Source: JBMNCR01 sp049366695
Lineage (GTDB): Bacteria > Bacillota > Clostridia > Eubacteriales > Alkalibacteraceae
NCBI GenBank assembly: GCA_049366695.1
Contig: JBMNCR010000101.1
Location: forward strand, 1 to 64,000
Direction of reading: 5' to 3'
Length of the DNA: 64,000 bases
The notes beneath the pieces are model-generated. The model made no database searches, was not told the origin of the DNA, and saw nothing but the letters and a program-made list of their open reading frames with translations. Made by a program: the position numbers and the translations under genes. Below, piece after piece: positions 27,628 to 37,168 of the stretch. Positions within the stretch are counted from its first letter, which is position 1, and the number at the start of each line of letters is the position of its first letter.

Positions 27628-27768
27628 TTATCTAAACAATCTCATTACAAAATTAAATACTTGATCTTCATAGCTTTTTAATTTTTCTGCATTCTCTATG
27701 TCTGATATTTCAGGATGTGTTTCTTTATATTCATCCCATGTTGGATAATATTCAGATTTAACTGTCAT
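27628..27768 (-). CDS. 46-residue micro-protein downstream of URO-D-type methyltransferase
   Basis: A small unannotated frame 14 bases after the methyltransferase stop codon. RBS-like GGAATGAGGAA precedes the ATG. The product begins MTVKSEYYPTWDEYKETHPE and ends FNFVMRLFR; no Cys, no membrane span. The motif YPTWDEYKETHPE resembles YIVSFDDFIKEYPP in the C-terminal extension of the paralog at 25377-26753, and both end in an aromatic/aliphatic helix. Inference: the detached form of the same accessory domain. Role unknown; it could bind the corrinoid or activation partner. Confidence 0.7.
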   Translation of the reverse strand: MTVKSEYYPTWDEYKETHPEISDIENAEKLKSYEDQVFNFVMRLFR

Positions 27769-27782
27769 TTCCTCATTCCTCC

Positions 27783-28985
27783 TTAATACACTGCATTGTC
27801 TTTCACATATTCACATACAGCTCTTAAATTTCCCAAAATTGGTTCTTTTAATGAAAAGAAACTTTTATCGAAGCCAAATACATATTTGCCTCCTGGCGCA
27901 AATATATCAATTAACTCCTTAGCTTTATCAATACATTCTTGCCTAGTTCCAAACTGCAGCAAACCAGTCGGATAAAGACCTGTAACAATATGTTTCGTAT
28001 TTTTAAATTTATCTTTAATAATCTGATAGTCACCATATTCAAATTGCATCTTTACAATACCATCAAGTGATGCCATATAATCAAGATGCCTCATCCAGTT
28101 GTCTTCAACAAACAAATCCACCCCAATTCCTGTCACTGGAGGAGCAACAAGTTCATCCATAAGTTTTTTAAAAGATGGCCAATAGAACTTTTCAAAATGT
28201 TTTTCACTTATAAAACTTCCCATATGGAGAGGTATGAATGTTCTGTGATATTTCGGAAGATTTGCAGGGTTTGCTCCTAACCCTTCTCTAACCATTAATG
28301 GAGTTATTGATTCACATGCATCTAACACCTTCTGAGAATATCTTCTGATATCAGAAGATATATTTGAAAAAGAACGTAGCATATCAGCCAAGAAATCAAA
28401 CGGAGCTGTTGACCTTCCTGCTGGAATTTTAGCAAAACCGTACTTTTCTCCAGCTTCTCTTATAGCTCCTGCAAATGCACGAGTTTCAGCAGTGTTGGCA
28501 GCCATAGCTTTTGAAAAAATCATGGCACGTCTACCCGGTTCACAATCAAGAGCAGGATACAATCGTGGCATAAGTATTTCTGCCATAAATTTAAATGGAT
28601 CTGATATAAACTGGTCATATTCATTTACTTCAAGAGAATGTACTTCAGGGTGTTGCATATATCCTGAAGAACTCATTTTGATACATCTCGATTCTAATAT
28701 TTGATAGAAAACAGGATTTCTCGCTGACATTCCAATTGGAGCTTTATCAGATATAATCACTTCGTTTACTGTTTCATTTACTGCTTTGTAAAGCTTATTA
28801 TTCCACATAACTTCTCTAAGATTCAACTCATGATCTGCTTTTATCTTATTATTTTCAATAGCATAAAGCACTGCTGCTTCATAGTTTATTGAAAGCTCTA
28901 TTGGCACTCTCTTAGGTACTCTTCCTTCATACAAATCCATAAATAATTGTGTGGATTCATTTAATTGTTGTTGTTTCTTAATCAT
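27783..28985 (-). CDS. URO-D-fold corrinoid methyltransferase-like protein
   Basis: 400 residues, paralogous to 25377-26753 and 62764-63927. Shared motifs: IPLHMGSFISEKHFEKFYWP, LFVEDNWMRHLD, and GTRQECIDKAKELID followed by FAPGG. The core ends NAVY without the C-terminal extension; the micro-gene at 27628-27768 follows 14 bases downstream. The expected role is methyl transfer from an unidentified methylated substrate to a corrinoid protein. The two transporters upstream on the same strand (43 bases and further) may import its substrate. RBS GGAAGGAA. Confidence 0.85.
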   Translation of the reverse strand: MIKKQQQLNESTQLFMDLYEGRVPKRVPIELSINYEAAVLYAIENNKIKADHELNLREVMWNNKLYKAVNETVNEVIISDKAPIGMSARNPVFYQILESRCIKMSSSGYMQHPEVHSLEVNEYDQFISDPFKFMAEILMPRLYPALDCEPGRRAMIFSKAMAANTAETRAFAGAIREAGEKYGFAKIPAGRSTAPFDFLADMLRSFSNISSDIRRYSQKVLDACESITPLMVREGLGANPANLPKYHRTFIPLHMGSFISEKHFEKFYWPSFKKLMDELVAPPVTGIGVDLFVEDNWMRHLDYMASLDGIVKMQFEYGDYQIIKDKFKNTKHIVTGLYPTGLLQFGTRQECIDKAKELIDIFAPGGKYVFGFDKSFFSLKEPILGNLRAVCEYVKDNAVY

Positions 28986-29028
28986 ACTATCTATTCCTTC
29001 CTAATTTATGATAACTGATACAAATACA

Positions 29029-30306
29029 TTACAAAGGCAAGACAATGGGAATTATAATTAAAGTTACTATCAAACATATTATCGCCATTATACTACCCAT
29101 TTTAACGTAATCTTTAAATCTATATCCTGCACTTAACGTTAAAGCCATCTGAGGTGATGAAATTGGAGTTGCAAACGAAAGACCTGCTCCTATTGCAACA
29201 CCCATTGCCATTGTAACAATATTAATATCAAATGCGATACCCATACCTATTGCTATTGGCGTTAGCAATGATGTTGTTGCTACGTTCGATACTAAACTGG
29301 TTATAAAGGTTGCAAGAACAACCATTCCTACAAATACTACATACGGATTGGGATTTGTACCAAGTACTGATGAAAATGCACCGATTATTAAATCTACAGA
29401 ACCACTCTTAAATAACCCTAAAGAAAAACCTAGTGAACCTGCTATAATAAAAACTGTACTCCAATTCACACTCTTATATGCCTTCTTTTCAGATATACAG
29501 CCTGTCACTATACATATAATCCCACCTATAATAGCAACGGTACCTAGCGTAAATATTTTAAATATAAAACACACCATGCAACCTATAAGGACTAATATAG
29601 GAATAATTCTTTTGTTTTTAAAATGATTTGTTGTTATATAACCTTTATTTTGTGTTGATTCTAGAGTAACAGTGATTTCATCAAAATCATAAATTTTCGC
29701 TTGTAAATTATACCCAATCGTTATGTAAAAAATTAAAATTATAGCCATTATCGGTATCCCAATAACAGATAAAAAGAAAAACGGTAATTGTTCATATCCA
29801 TTATCAAGAAGTATGGCTTGGGCTATTATTTGCGGCGGTGCTCCTACCATAGTCAACATACCTCCTGCATTAGCTATAAAAGCCAAAGGCATGTAAGTAT
29901 TTTTTTTTGTTATTTTCCCACCAGAAGACAAGGTTACACTTGCTATCATAGGAACAAACATTGCAACTACAGCTGAGTTAGTTATAAATCCAGATAGTAT
30001 CCCTCCAAATATTAAAGTTACAATAAGGAATTTTTTTTCACTCTTTCCAGCATTTTTTCTAAGAAATTCCCCAAATTCTTCAGCAACTCCTGTTTCAAAT
30101 AATGCTCCACTTATTATAGATACTCCAATTAGAAGCATAATCATATCATTAGAAAATCCTAAAAAAGCATCTGAAAAACTTATTATTCCAAATATCGCCA
30201 TTAAAATGGATGCTGAAACTGCAGTTACTGCTAAAGGAAATATCTCAAAGGCAAAACATATAAATGCTATACTTCCTATCACTAAAGCTATTACTGAATC
30301 TGGCAT
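29029..30306 (-). CDS. SLC13/DASS-like anion permease
   Basis: 425 residues with about 11-12 hydrophobic segments. Features of the ion transporter (IT) superfamily are visible: two similar halves, NSAVVAMFVPMIASVTLSSG in the first and VSNVATTSLLTPIAIGMG in the second, plus NAGGMLTMVGAPPQI. Families of this type import sulfate, di- and tricarboxylates or arsenite with sodium or protons; the substrate here is not readable. It lies 43 bases before the URO-D-type gene on the same strand, so a role in supplying its substrate is plausible. Confidence 0.82.
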   Translation of the reverse strand: MPDSVIALVIGSIAFICFAFEIFPLAVTAVSASILMAIFGIISFSDAFLGFSNDMIMLLIGVSIISGALFETGVAEEFGEFLRKNAGKSEKKFLIVTLIFGGILSGFITNSAVVAMFVPMIASVTLSSGGKITKKNTYMPLAFIANAGGMLTMVGAPPQIIAQAILLDNGYEQLPFFFLSVIGIPIMAIILIFYITIGYNLQAKIYDFDEITVTLESTQNKGYITTNHFKNKRIIPILVLIGCMVCFIFKIFTLGTVAIIGGIICIVTGCISEKKAYKSVNWSTVFIIAGSLGFSLGLFKSGSVDLIIGAFSSVLGTNPNPYVVFVGMVVLATFITSLVSNVATTSLLTPIAIGMGIAFDINIVTMAMGVAIGAGLSFATPISSPQMALTLSAGYRFKDYVKMGSIMAIICLIVTLIIIPIVLPL

Positions 30307-30439
30307 ATTCCCCCTACTTTCTCTTATAATAAAGTAGATTTTTATCTGTTAGGTTTTTTTAAACATTATTGAACTTTTTTTAACCAGCATTCTCTTTTTA
30401 AAGCCTAATTATAAAAAAATTCTTGGATGCCTCCCCAAC

Positions 30440-30558
30440 TTAATCTATAACAAATTTAATTACGGTAGGAAGCATAGTCACACTGTCAATTTCTTGATGT
30501 TTACTGGTTACGATAAACTTTTTCTTCTTGTCTTTAATTATTTAAATTTAATACTCAT
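30440..30558 (-). pseudogene. Frameshifted micro-gene between two transporter genes
   Basis: A textbook RBS (AAGGAGACAAAGAC) precedes an ATG at 30558, but the frame stops after six codons (MSIKFK). Shifted by two bases, an open frame continues for about 31 more codons (KDKKKKFIVTSKHQEIDS, then LPTVIKFVID) to a stop at 30442. The RBS and the protein-like second frame suggest a 38-40 residue gene broken by a small indel, or a sequencing error. Function unknown. Confidence 0.45.
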
Positions 30559-30601
30559 GTCTTTGTCTCCTTACGATGAATAATTTACACACTTTAGAAC
30601 A

Positions 30602-31969
30602 TTAAACAAAAATTGTAGATATAATAATTATAGTTATTAATCCTGAGAGAAGTGGAACTGCATTTCTCTTTATTAATTCAGGTGCCTCAATATTTAAAAA
30701 TTTTGTTGTAAATACGTTTGCTGCAGAAATAGGTGAAAAAGCTCTTGAAATACCATCTGCAAAAATAAACGGAATTATAACTACTTCATTGGCATATCCA
30801 CCAGCTTTTGCGATACCTGTAATAAACGGAGCAAAAGTTGTTACACTTGGAACCGAGCTAGCTACTACCATAGTCATGAAAATAACCATTGCTGTAACCA
30901 CTATTATAAGGAGTATCCCTGGTAATCCTGAATTGATAATAAAATTTGACATTGTATTAAATCCACCAATCAGTTGAACAGACCCTGCAAATACCATGGC
31001 AGATGAAATAAGAGTAATCATTTCTGCGTAACAAGTTCCCATACCAATAAACTGTTGTTTTGATCCTTCAAATGATTTCTTTAAACCTTTTAATCGAATA
31101 GCTTCTATTATAACCACTAATATAAATGACATAAATGTTGCAGCAAACGCAGAAATAACAATAGATCCAAGAACAGCTTCACTAAATACAATCATAGCCA
31201 CAAGAGGTATAACTGGCAAGATAGCATAAAAACCTGGAAGATCAATTTTTTCCACTTCAACCATTTGAGAATCAATAGAATCCTTTGTTTTTATAAGGTG
31301 ACCTGCTTTTTTATCAAAATATCTATTTGAAAACATACTTATAATAGCTACTACTACAAGCCCAGCAAGAATGATTGGTAACTGATAGTTAATGAATAAA
31401 GGTAATTGTGCTTGTTGAGTTGAATTTGTAAGCACAAGAGCTGTAGTAGGGCACGCAGGACCCCAATCAAAAGCTGTGCCACAGACACATGCAGAAGCCG
31501 CTGCACCTTTACTCATCCCAGAAGCTAACATTACCGGATATATTGTAACCATTAATAAAGCAATAAGCCCAGTCTGAGATGGAATAGCAAGTCTCAACAG
31601 TCCACCAATTAAAACAGCAACTAAACAAAGAATATAAGGATTTTTTACATTTTCAAACGGCTTAATAGCTTTTATTGCAAGAAGTTTTGACGCACCTATA
31701 TGGTTCATATAAGCTGCATACCCAACTACCGGCATTAAAACCATTCCAAGACCACTGACACCGCTTACGTACTTTCCCCTGATAAATTCAAAAATATCTA
31801 TGTAAATATTACCAGCTGTTGCATCTCCCATAACACTTGTCTGAGTTACAATTGTATAGGCAAAAAGAACAATTATACCTGTTGCCAACAATACCATAAC
31901 AGGATAAATTTTTTTCATAATTGTATAAGCCAATAAAACGACTATTAACAATGTAATAATAACATCCAT
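30602..31969 (-). CDS. dcuC: DcuC family C4-dicarboxylate carrier
   Basis: 455 residues with about 12 hydrophobic segments. It matches the DcuC family in length and in motifs such as IPSQTGLIALLMVTIYPVM, ASACVCGTAFDWGPACPTT and ADGISRAFSPISAANVF. DcuC-type proteins exchange or export C4-dicarboxylates (succinate, fumarate, malate) in anaerobes. Here it heads the row of minus-strand genes leading to the URO-D-type gene and may serve the same pathway with another organic anion. RBS GGAGGGAAA. Confidence 0.85.
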   Translation of the reverse strand: MDVIITLLIVVLLAYTIMKKIYPVMVLLATGIIVLFAYTIVTQTSVMGDATAGNIYIDIFEFIRGKYVSGVSGLGMVLMPVVGYAAYMNHIGASKLLAIKAIKPFENVKNPYILCLVAVLIGGLLRLAIPSQTGLIALLMVTIYPVMLASGMSKGAAASACVCGTAFDWGPACPTTALVLTNSTQQAQLPLFINYQLPIILAGLVVVAIISMFSNRYFDKKAGHLIKTKDSIDSQMVEVEKIDLPGFYAILPVIPLVAMIVFSEAVLGSIVISAFAATFMSFILVVIIEAIRLKGLKKSFEGSKQQFIGMGTCYAEMITLISSAMVFAGSVQLIGGFNTMSNFIINSGLPGILLIIVVTAMVIFMTMVVASSVPSVTTFAPFITGIAKAGGYANEVVIIPFIFADGISRAFSPISAANVFTTKFLNIEAPELIKRNAVPLLSGLITIIIISTIFV

Positions 31970-32390
31970 TTTTTTCCCTCCTATGAGTTTATAATTTTAA
32001 CTTTTAAAACAGCATAAAATTTTCAATATGTATTTCTTTATAATTTATTGTGTTGAGCAATTTTAAGTTTTTATGTGTTTTATCCTATTTTTAAATTACA
32101 GAAATCTTCGTATCATCTCCTTTCTTTTTTGCATTTTTAGTTTGTTTTATACAATTATATTTCGCTTTATCTCCTTTCTATTTTATACTTTTTAATCTTT
32201 TATATAATAATGATTAATTATTATAATAATTCTAAGTTTTATAAATGTCAATACAATTTTATTATTTTTTAAATTTTATACAATTTATTAACGTCACTTG
32301 TGTTATGATTTATAATAGATATTTATACCTTATTGAACCATGTAAGAATTAATGATAAAATTAAGTTATAAACTAACGAGAGGAATATTT
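31970..32390. other. Divergent intergenic region with repeated ribosome-binding-like motif
   Basis: About 420 bases between divergent dcuC and TetR genes. AAAGGAGAT occurs twice on the minus strand (near 32118 and 32172) without a following open frame. Likely holds the operators of the two TetR proteins, but no convincing palindrome was found. Confidence 0.4.
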
Positions 32391-33035
32391 ATGTCAAATT
32401 ATAAAAACGGTAATAAAACTAGAATAAAAATTTTAGAGGCAAGTAAAAAATTATTTTACGAAAATGGATATAAAAATACTCGAATTGAAATGATAGGCAA
32501 ATCTATTGACAAACCTAAAAGTCTTGTTAATTATCACTTTCATAAAAAGAGTGATATATTAGTAGTCATAATGCAAGATTTTCAACAGAAAATTTATGAT
32601 TATGTTTTATCTTCTCTGGATTGTAAACATTTAATTAAATACTTTGTATGCAATAAAGCTTATTACCACTTATTAAATTATGATTCTAAAACTACTAAAT
32701 TTAGTCAAGAGGTTTTAAATACAACCGACAGAACTATAGATACATACAAGAATTTTCAAAGAGTTTTTAGAGATCTTATAAAGTATATGAAATTAGATAA
32801 TATAACAAACGATAATCTTATATTGAAAGAAATTTCTTTTTTAGGTAGCAACCGTGAATTAATGAACAATTATTATAAAGGAACTCTAGATATGACATTA
32901 GATGATGTGATTAATCTTATAAATATAAATTCATGTAAGCTTTTCGGAATTTCAAATATAAAAATAAATGAATATAGTATTAAATCAGATGAGATGTACA
33001 ATTCATTAGATTTTTTTAACTTAAAATTATTTTGA
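32391..33035 (+). CDS. TetR family regulator (first of a tandem pair)
   Basis: 214 residues from the ATG preceded by GAGAGGAAT; the upstream in-frame ATG has no RBS. The TetR helix-turn-helix lies at residues 8-55 (RIKILEASKKLFYENGYKNT, then KSLVNYHFHKKSDIL). The recognition stretch is unusual in having KPKSLVNYHF. The C-terminal domain is all-helical and resembles that of the next gene (both carry a G-x-x-[RK]-E-L motif then a Tyr-rich helix). Divergent from the dcuC/methyltransferase row, its likely target. Confidence 0.88.
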   Translation: MSNYKNGNKTRIKILEASKKLFYENGYKNTRIEMIGKSIDKPKSLVNYHFHKKSDILVVIMQDFQQKIYDYVLSSLDCKHLIKYFVCNKAYYHLLNYDSKTTKFSQEVLNTTDRTIDTYKNFQRVFRDLIKYMKLDNITNDNLILKEISFLGSNRELMNNYYKGTLDMTLDDVINLININSCKLFGISNIKINEYSIKSDEMYNSLDFFNLKLF

Positions 33036-33044
33036 GGTGCAAAG

Positions 33045-33680
33045 ATGGTCAACAAAATAACTACAAAAAATAAGATTGTACTCGCAAGCAAAAGAGTATT
33101 TAAGCTTCATGGGTATAAACGTGCGACGATGAGCCAAATAGCTAAAGAAGCAGGGATAAATCTAAGTTTGTTTAATTACTATTTCCCTAGAAAACAAGAT
33201 ATAATAATAGAAGTTATGGGTGCTTTTTTAAACTCTATATATTACTTCGCTTTGCTACATAGCAGTAATAATCCAATAGTAGCTTACTTTGCTACTAACT
33301 ATGTATATAACGATAGACTTTTGAATAATCCATCAAATCTTAGATTTTATATAGATGTTATGAATAGAGAAGATAAAAACGACCTAAATTCATATACTAA
33401 TTTTAACAAAGTCTATATAAGCATTATTGAATTTTTAAACATAAATACTACTTACGAAGAACTTAAGTATAAAGACGTATACATTTTTGGTGCAAAAAAA
33501 GAATTAACCAATGTTTATCTTGATAAGATTTATGATATTTCATTTTCCGAACTAGTAGATACCATAGCTGAAAACACATGTCGTATACTTGACATAAGCG
33601 ACTATATAATAAATGATTCTAGAAAAAAATCTATTGAGGTTATAAATAAATTAAATGATATAAATTTTAAACTTTTATAA
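33045..33680 (+). CDS. TetR family regulator (second of a tandem pair)
   Basis: 211 residues; RBS TTGAGGTG; 9 bases after the first TetR stop codon, so co-transcribed. DNA-binding region: KNKIVLASKRVFKLHGYKRA and GINLSLFNYYFPRKQDII. It is a paralog of the preceding gene, sharing C-terminal features (FGAKKELTNVYLDKIYD versus LGSNRELMNNYYKGTLD). Two adjacent, related regulators could act as a heterodimer or sense different ligands. Confidence 0.88.
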   Translation: MVNKITTKNKIVLASKRVFKLHGYKRATMSQIAKEAGINLSLFNYYFPRKQDIIIEVMGAFLNSIYYFALLHSSNNPIVAYFATNYVYNDRLLNNPSNLRFYIDVMNREDKNDLNSYTNFNKVYISIIEFLNINTTYEELKYKDVYIFGAKKELTNVYLDKIYDISFSELVDTIAENTCRILDISDYIINDSRKKSIEVINKLNDINFKLL

Positions 33681-33838
33681 CCCTCTGACTATAATTAAAA
33701 ACAGTTATATAACAACTTTTGTGTAAACATAATAAAACTTCCATGTGTTTCTCTAGATTTGTGATGGTTCCCTCTATATATTTATAAAGTATTACGATAT
33801 CTTCGACAATACTTAATAATCACCACTTTATTAGAAAA

Positions 33839-33864
33839 AAAGAACCAGTATTTACACTGGTTCT
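33839..33864 (-). terminator. Terminator of the ABC-2 exporter operon
   Basis: AGAACCAGT pairs with ACTGGTTCT (33841-33864); on the minus strand a run of seven T follows. It lies about 55 bases past the last gene. Confidence 0.8.
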
Positions 33865-33920
33865 ATAGTGTAGTTATTTCTATATTAGATTATTTTTATA
33901 ACATACATTGTTATCACTAA

Positions 33921-34127
33921 TTATTTCATTAATAACCAAATACCCAGAACTAGAAATACAACTCCCCAAATATAGAAAAAAACCACAGTTCCTTTTTCAC
34001 CTAGCATATTTTTGAACATTTCAATTTTCTTCATATTCCAGATTTTCACTGGCTTTTTCAATGCAATAACTACTACCATTCCTGCATAAAGAATTGCCAA
34101 GATCCCTAATAGTGGTAGAACTTTCAT
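33921..34127 (-). CDS. Small two-helix membrane protein in ABC operon
   Basis: 68 residues from an ATG with AAGGAGGG upstream. Two hydrophobic helices (residues 4-22 and about 48-66, the second ending VFLVLGIWLLMK) flank a basic loop (KKPVKIWNMKKIEMFKNM). It ends the TetR/ABC-2 operon, 19 bases after the permease, and is probably an accessory subunit. Unrecognised beyond this. Confidence 0.75.
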   Translation of the reverse strand: MKVLPLLGILAILYAGMVVVIALKKPVKIWNMKKIEMFKNMLGEKGTVVFFYIWGVVFLVLGIWLLMK

Positions 34128-34146
34128 CAAAAACCCTCCTTATTAT

Positions 34147-35151
34147 TTATTCTAAACCTTTTCTTATTTTTGGTGCTAATCGTATGTAGACAATAGCACT
34201 TAATCCAATGATAATAATCGAGTACAATAAAATCTGTTGCCAACTAGCTGTACCTGATAAAATGGCATCATTTCCTTTATAAGCCCAGTAAAATGGAATC
34301 CAATAAAATAGAATTTGCCATTTAGCACTAAGTATCTCCACAGCTACTACTGATGCTGCTACAGGCAAGAAAAGTATTTTAATATTAGCTGCGGCACTTA
34401 TCACATCGTCATTATTAAGCCCTTCAATAAATCCTACCAACAAACTAAGTACAGTTGATACAAGGACAAAAAATAACATCTGAAAATAATTAATATCACT
34501 AAACCCTGTTATAAGGACAACGGCGATCGTACCATAAACTGGTAAGAAGATACCCATTATACTTTTACCTAGAATATATGTCTTTCGTGAAACAGGCGAA
34601 AGATGTATGGCTCTAATAGTACGGTCTACTTTTTCTTCTACAATATTTAGGGCAATTAACATGCCACCCAAAACTGAAATCATTAGAATCATTATATTTA
34701 CTAACATTTTCTTAAATGGTGGTACTGTACGACCAAAATCAATGATCTCTGCATTAGAATTCGCTATTTGAACATCTTCTTCATAAAATGTTAATAACAT
34801 CTTAGCGTAATCTACAACCTCCTCAGTTTCATTGCCTTGTTGTAATACGTAATAATCATCACCATCAGGAAGAATCCCTATGATATTATCTCTTCTTCCT
34901 ACGCGTTCTTCTATTGCTTCCATGTCTTTAAATAATTCAACATTTGCAAAATCCTCTAAATAAGCAACTTGTTCAGCATTATCCCCTTCAATCAATGCTA
35001 AATTAACCGAGGTGTTATTAATACTTGGCGTTAACAAATTAATACCAAACGCAAGAATAATCGGAATCACAAGAATGTACAATGCCAAAAAGTCTCTTGT
35101 ATTTACTTTTAAATCTCTTAAAAATATAGTCCATATTTTTTTAATCATCAT
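34147..35151 (-). CDS. ABC-2 type exporter permease (second)
   Basis: 334 residues from an ATG with AAAGGG upstream. Topology is that of ABC-2 permeases: an N-terminal helix (about 20-40), a 120-residue outer loop and five C-terminal helices, ending SIIIIGLSAIVYIRLAPKI. It resembles the upstream permease in layout and pairs with it and the ATPase at 36278. NatB/LnrN-type exporters of sodium, drugs or lipopeptides have this arrangement; the substrate is unknown. Confidence 0.85.
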   Translation of the reverse strand: MMIKKIWTIFLRDLKVNTRDFLALYILVIPIILAFGINLLTPSINNTSVNLALIEGDNAEQVAYLEDFANVELFKDMEAIEERVGRRDNIIGILPDGDDYYVLQQGNETEEVVDYAKMLLTFYEEDVQIANSNAEIIDFGRTVPPFKKMLVNIMILMISVLGGMLIALNIVEEKVDRTIRAIHLSPVSRKTYILGKSIMGIFLPVYGTIAVVLITGFSDINYFQMLFFVLVSTVLSLLVGFIEGLNNDDVISAAANIKILFLPVAASVVAVEILSAKWQILFYWIPFYWAYKGNDAILSGTASWQQILLYSIIIIGLSAIVYIRLAPKIRKGLE

Positions 35152-35163
35152 AATCACCCTTTC

Positions 35164-36276
35164 TTACGCTGCCAAAGTTTTCTTATATCGAATATTCGCT
35201 ATTATAAATAATATAACCCCAACAACTAAGAATCCTAATGAAGCAAGTAAAGTATAAGTCGTATCCCCATTCACCATTATAGTTTCTTTAAAACCTTGAA
35301 TTAATGGATGTGTTGGAATAAGCTTTATCCACACAGGTTCCCAACTGGGAATAAAATAAGCAATATTTGGTAACAATAAAACAATCATAACTGCGTAAAT
35401 AATACCAAATGCTTGCATTAGATTTTTATAAAAACTTGCTATAACCAAACCCAGCGATGATACAAAAAAACCAGATGTAATCAACAACAACAATAATAGT
35501 GGGTAATTAACTTGCTGTCCCATTATAGGCACAACAATAATAATACTAGAAATAATACTAGTTACTAGAATAACACCTGTTTTACTCATAAGATAATGCC
35601 ATACAGATGACGCTGTAATTGCATAAGCTTTTATAATACCTTCTTGCTTATCTAAGAAAATATATGCAGCTACAATAAACAATCCCATTAAACTGCCATT
35701 AAAAGTTAATACCGAGGGTATTACATTTTCACGATCTGTAAGAGGTTCATAATTAGACCCTAAAGATCGTACTTCTTGTTTATCGTTGATAGCTGTTAAC
35801 TCATTTAAATCTCTATTATGAAAAATCAAAAATACATTTCTAAGTTTTTCTGATTCATAACCTTGCATATAATACTCATAATTCATATTCCCTGATTCGT
35901 CCAATGACATATGAGCACCTACTGATGGTCTATCTTCTTCAGTCATATAGATCATTGCTTCTTTATTCTCAAATAAATACATCTTAGTGTCATCGGATTC
36001 AAAGTACTCTACGGATATTACTTCCCCTTGATTTTTCATTTCAACAAATTCACTTTGTCCGTCGATATCTTCTTCCAAGATATCCTCTCTTAATGCGCTC
36101 AACATTTTCTCGGGAAGATCCATAGATATATATTCTTTGCTTTTGCTATTAAATTCTTCCGGTACTGCAAATAATAAAATCATTAATAGTAATGCCGCCA
36201 TAAATATTTCTATATAGAAATAATAACCTCTAGATGCCAGCTTCAGCTCTTTTGTAAAACTATACCATAATTTCAT
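35164..36276 (-). CDS. ABC-2 type exporter permease (first)
   Basis: 370 residues; its ATG lies one base after the ATPase stop codon, with AAGGGGG inside the ATPase gene as RBS, so translation is coupled. N-terminal helix (21-40), a long extracytoplasmic domain (about 45-190, rich in Glu and Asp), then five to six helices. Works with the neighbouring permease as a heterodimer. Confidence 0.85.
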   Translation of the reverse strand: MKLWYSFTKELKLASRGYYFYIEIFMAALLLMILLFAVPEEFNSKSKEYISMDLPEKMLSALREDILEEDIDGQSEFVEMKNQGEVISVEYFESDDTKMYLFENKEAMIYMTEEDRPSVGAHMSLDESGNMNYEYYMQGYESEKLRNVFLIFHNRDLNELTAINDKQEVRSLGSNYEPLTDRENVIPSVLTFNGSLMGLFIVAAYIFLDKQEGIIKAYAITASSVWHYLMSKTGVILVTSIISSIIIVVPIMGQQVNYPLLLLLLITSGFFVSSLGLVIASFYKNLMQAFGIIYAVMIVLLLPNIAYFIPSWEPVWIKLIPTHPLIQGFKETIMVNGDTTYTLLASLGFLVVGVILFIIANIRYKKTLAA

Positions 36277-36277
36277 T

Positions 36278-37132
36278 TTAAACAAGCCCCCTTCCAGTTA
36301 CCTTGATAAAGATTTCTTCAAGTGTGGCCTCCTTCGTATGCATTGTCTGAATTTCATACTTCCCAACCAACTCTTGTAAATGCTTGATATCTGCTTCTCT
36401 TATAGTCGAAAGGGTCTCTTTAATCGTCTCACCTTCTTTAAGATATTCGATTTCTACTAATTTATCACCGTATTGTAGCTTGAGATTTCTTGGCGAATCA
36501 ATTAACTTAATTTCTCCATCAATAATAAAGGCAACACGATCACATAATTCATCTGCAATATACATATTATGAGTAGTTAGAAACACAGTAACACCTTTCT
36601 TGTTGACTTCTTTAATAATATTTTTTATATCTGCTGCAATAGCAGGGTCGAGACCTGTTGTTGGTTCATCAAGAAACCAAAGTTTTGGGTTGTTAATCAT
36701 AGATCTTGCAAAAGTCAATCTATGCTTCATTCCTTTTGAAAACTCCCCTGCACGAATATCTGCTTTGTCACCAAGTCCAACTAACTCGAGTAATTCTTTT
36801 GGTTCACGGGTTTCTACATCAAATAATTTTCTGTAAAAATCTAAATTTTCCTTCGCAGTCATTTTACTATACACATTTGACTGTTCAAAAGACATACCTA
36901 TTTGATTAAACATCTTATTTTCAACAGTCTTGATATCGTAACCCGCCACCTTTACATCACCATCTTGCAACTGAAGTAACCCAGTAAGAATATTTTGAGT
37001 AGTTGATTTACCCGCTCCTGATGGTCCTAAAAAACCAAAAACCTCTCCTTCTTTTACTTCAAAACTTACATCCTTAACAGCATACTTGCCATCCTCGTTA
37101 TAAGAATGATGCAAATTACTTACTTTAATCAT
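36278..37132 (-). CDS. ABC-2 exporter ATP-binding protein
   Basis: 284 residues from an ATG following GGAGGAGGACC. It has Walker A GPSGAGKST, signature FSKGMKHRL, Walker B LWFLDEPTTGLD and switch His in LTTHNM. The C-terminal 80 residues include the ATPase-subfamily domain seen in NatA/DrrA-type drug and lipid exporters. It energises the two permeases downstream and is downstream of the TetR gene in the same operon. Confidence 0.92.
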   Translation of the reverse strand: MIKVSNLHHSYNEDGKYAVKDVSFEVKEGEVFGFLGPSGAGKSTTQNILTGLLQLQDGDVKVAGYDIKTVENKMFNQIGMSFEQSNVYSKMTAKENLDFYRKLFDVETREPKELLELVGLGDKADIRAGEFSKGMKHRLTFARSMINNPKLWFLDEPTTGLDPAIAADIKNIIKEVNKKGVTVFLTTHNMYIADELCDRVAFIIDGEIKLIDSPRNLKLQYGDKLVEIEYLKEGETIKETLSTIREADIKHLQELVGKYEIQTMHTKEATLEEIFIKVTGRGLV

Positions 37133-37168
37133 ACATGGTCCTCCTCCATATTGATTTAACTTCACTTT

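Noticed and set aside
31970..32390. Duplicated AAAGGAGAT motifs as signs of two missed micro-genes
   Set aside because: No start codon with an open frame longer than a few codons follows either copy.
36384..36909. Plus-strand frames opposite the ABC ATPase
   Set aside because: Antisense shadows; the minus-strand gene has complete ATPase motifs.
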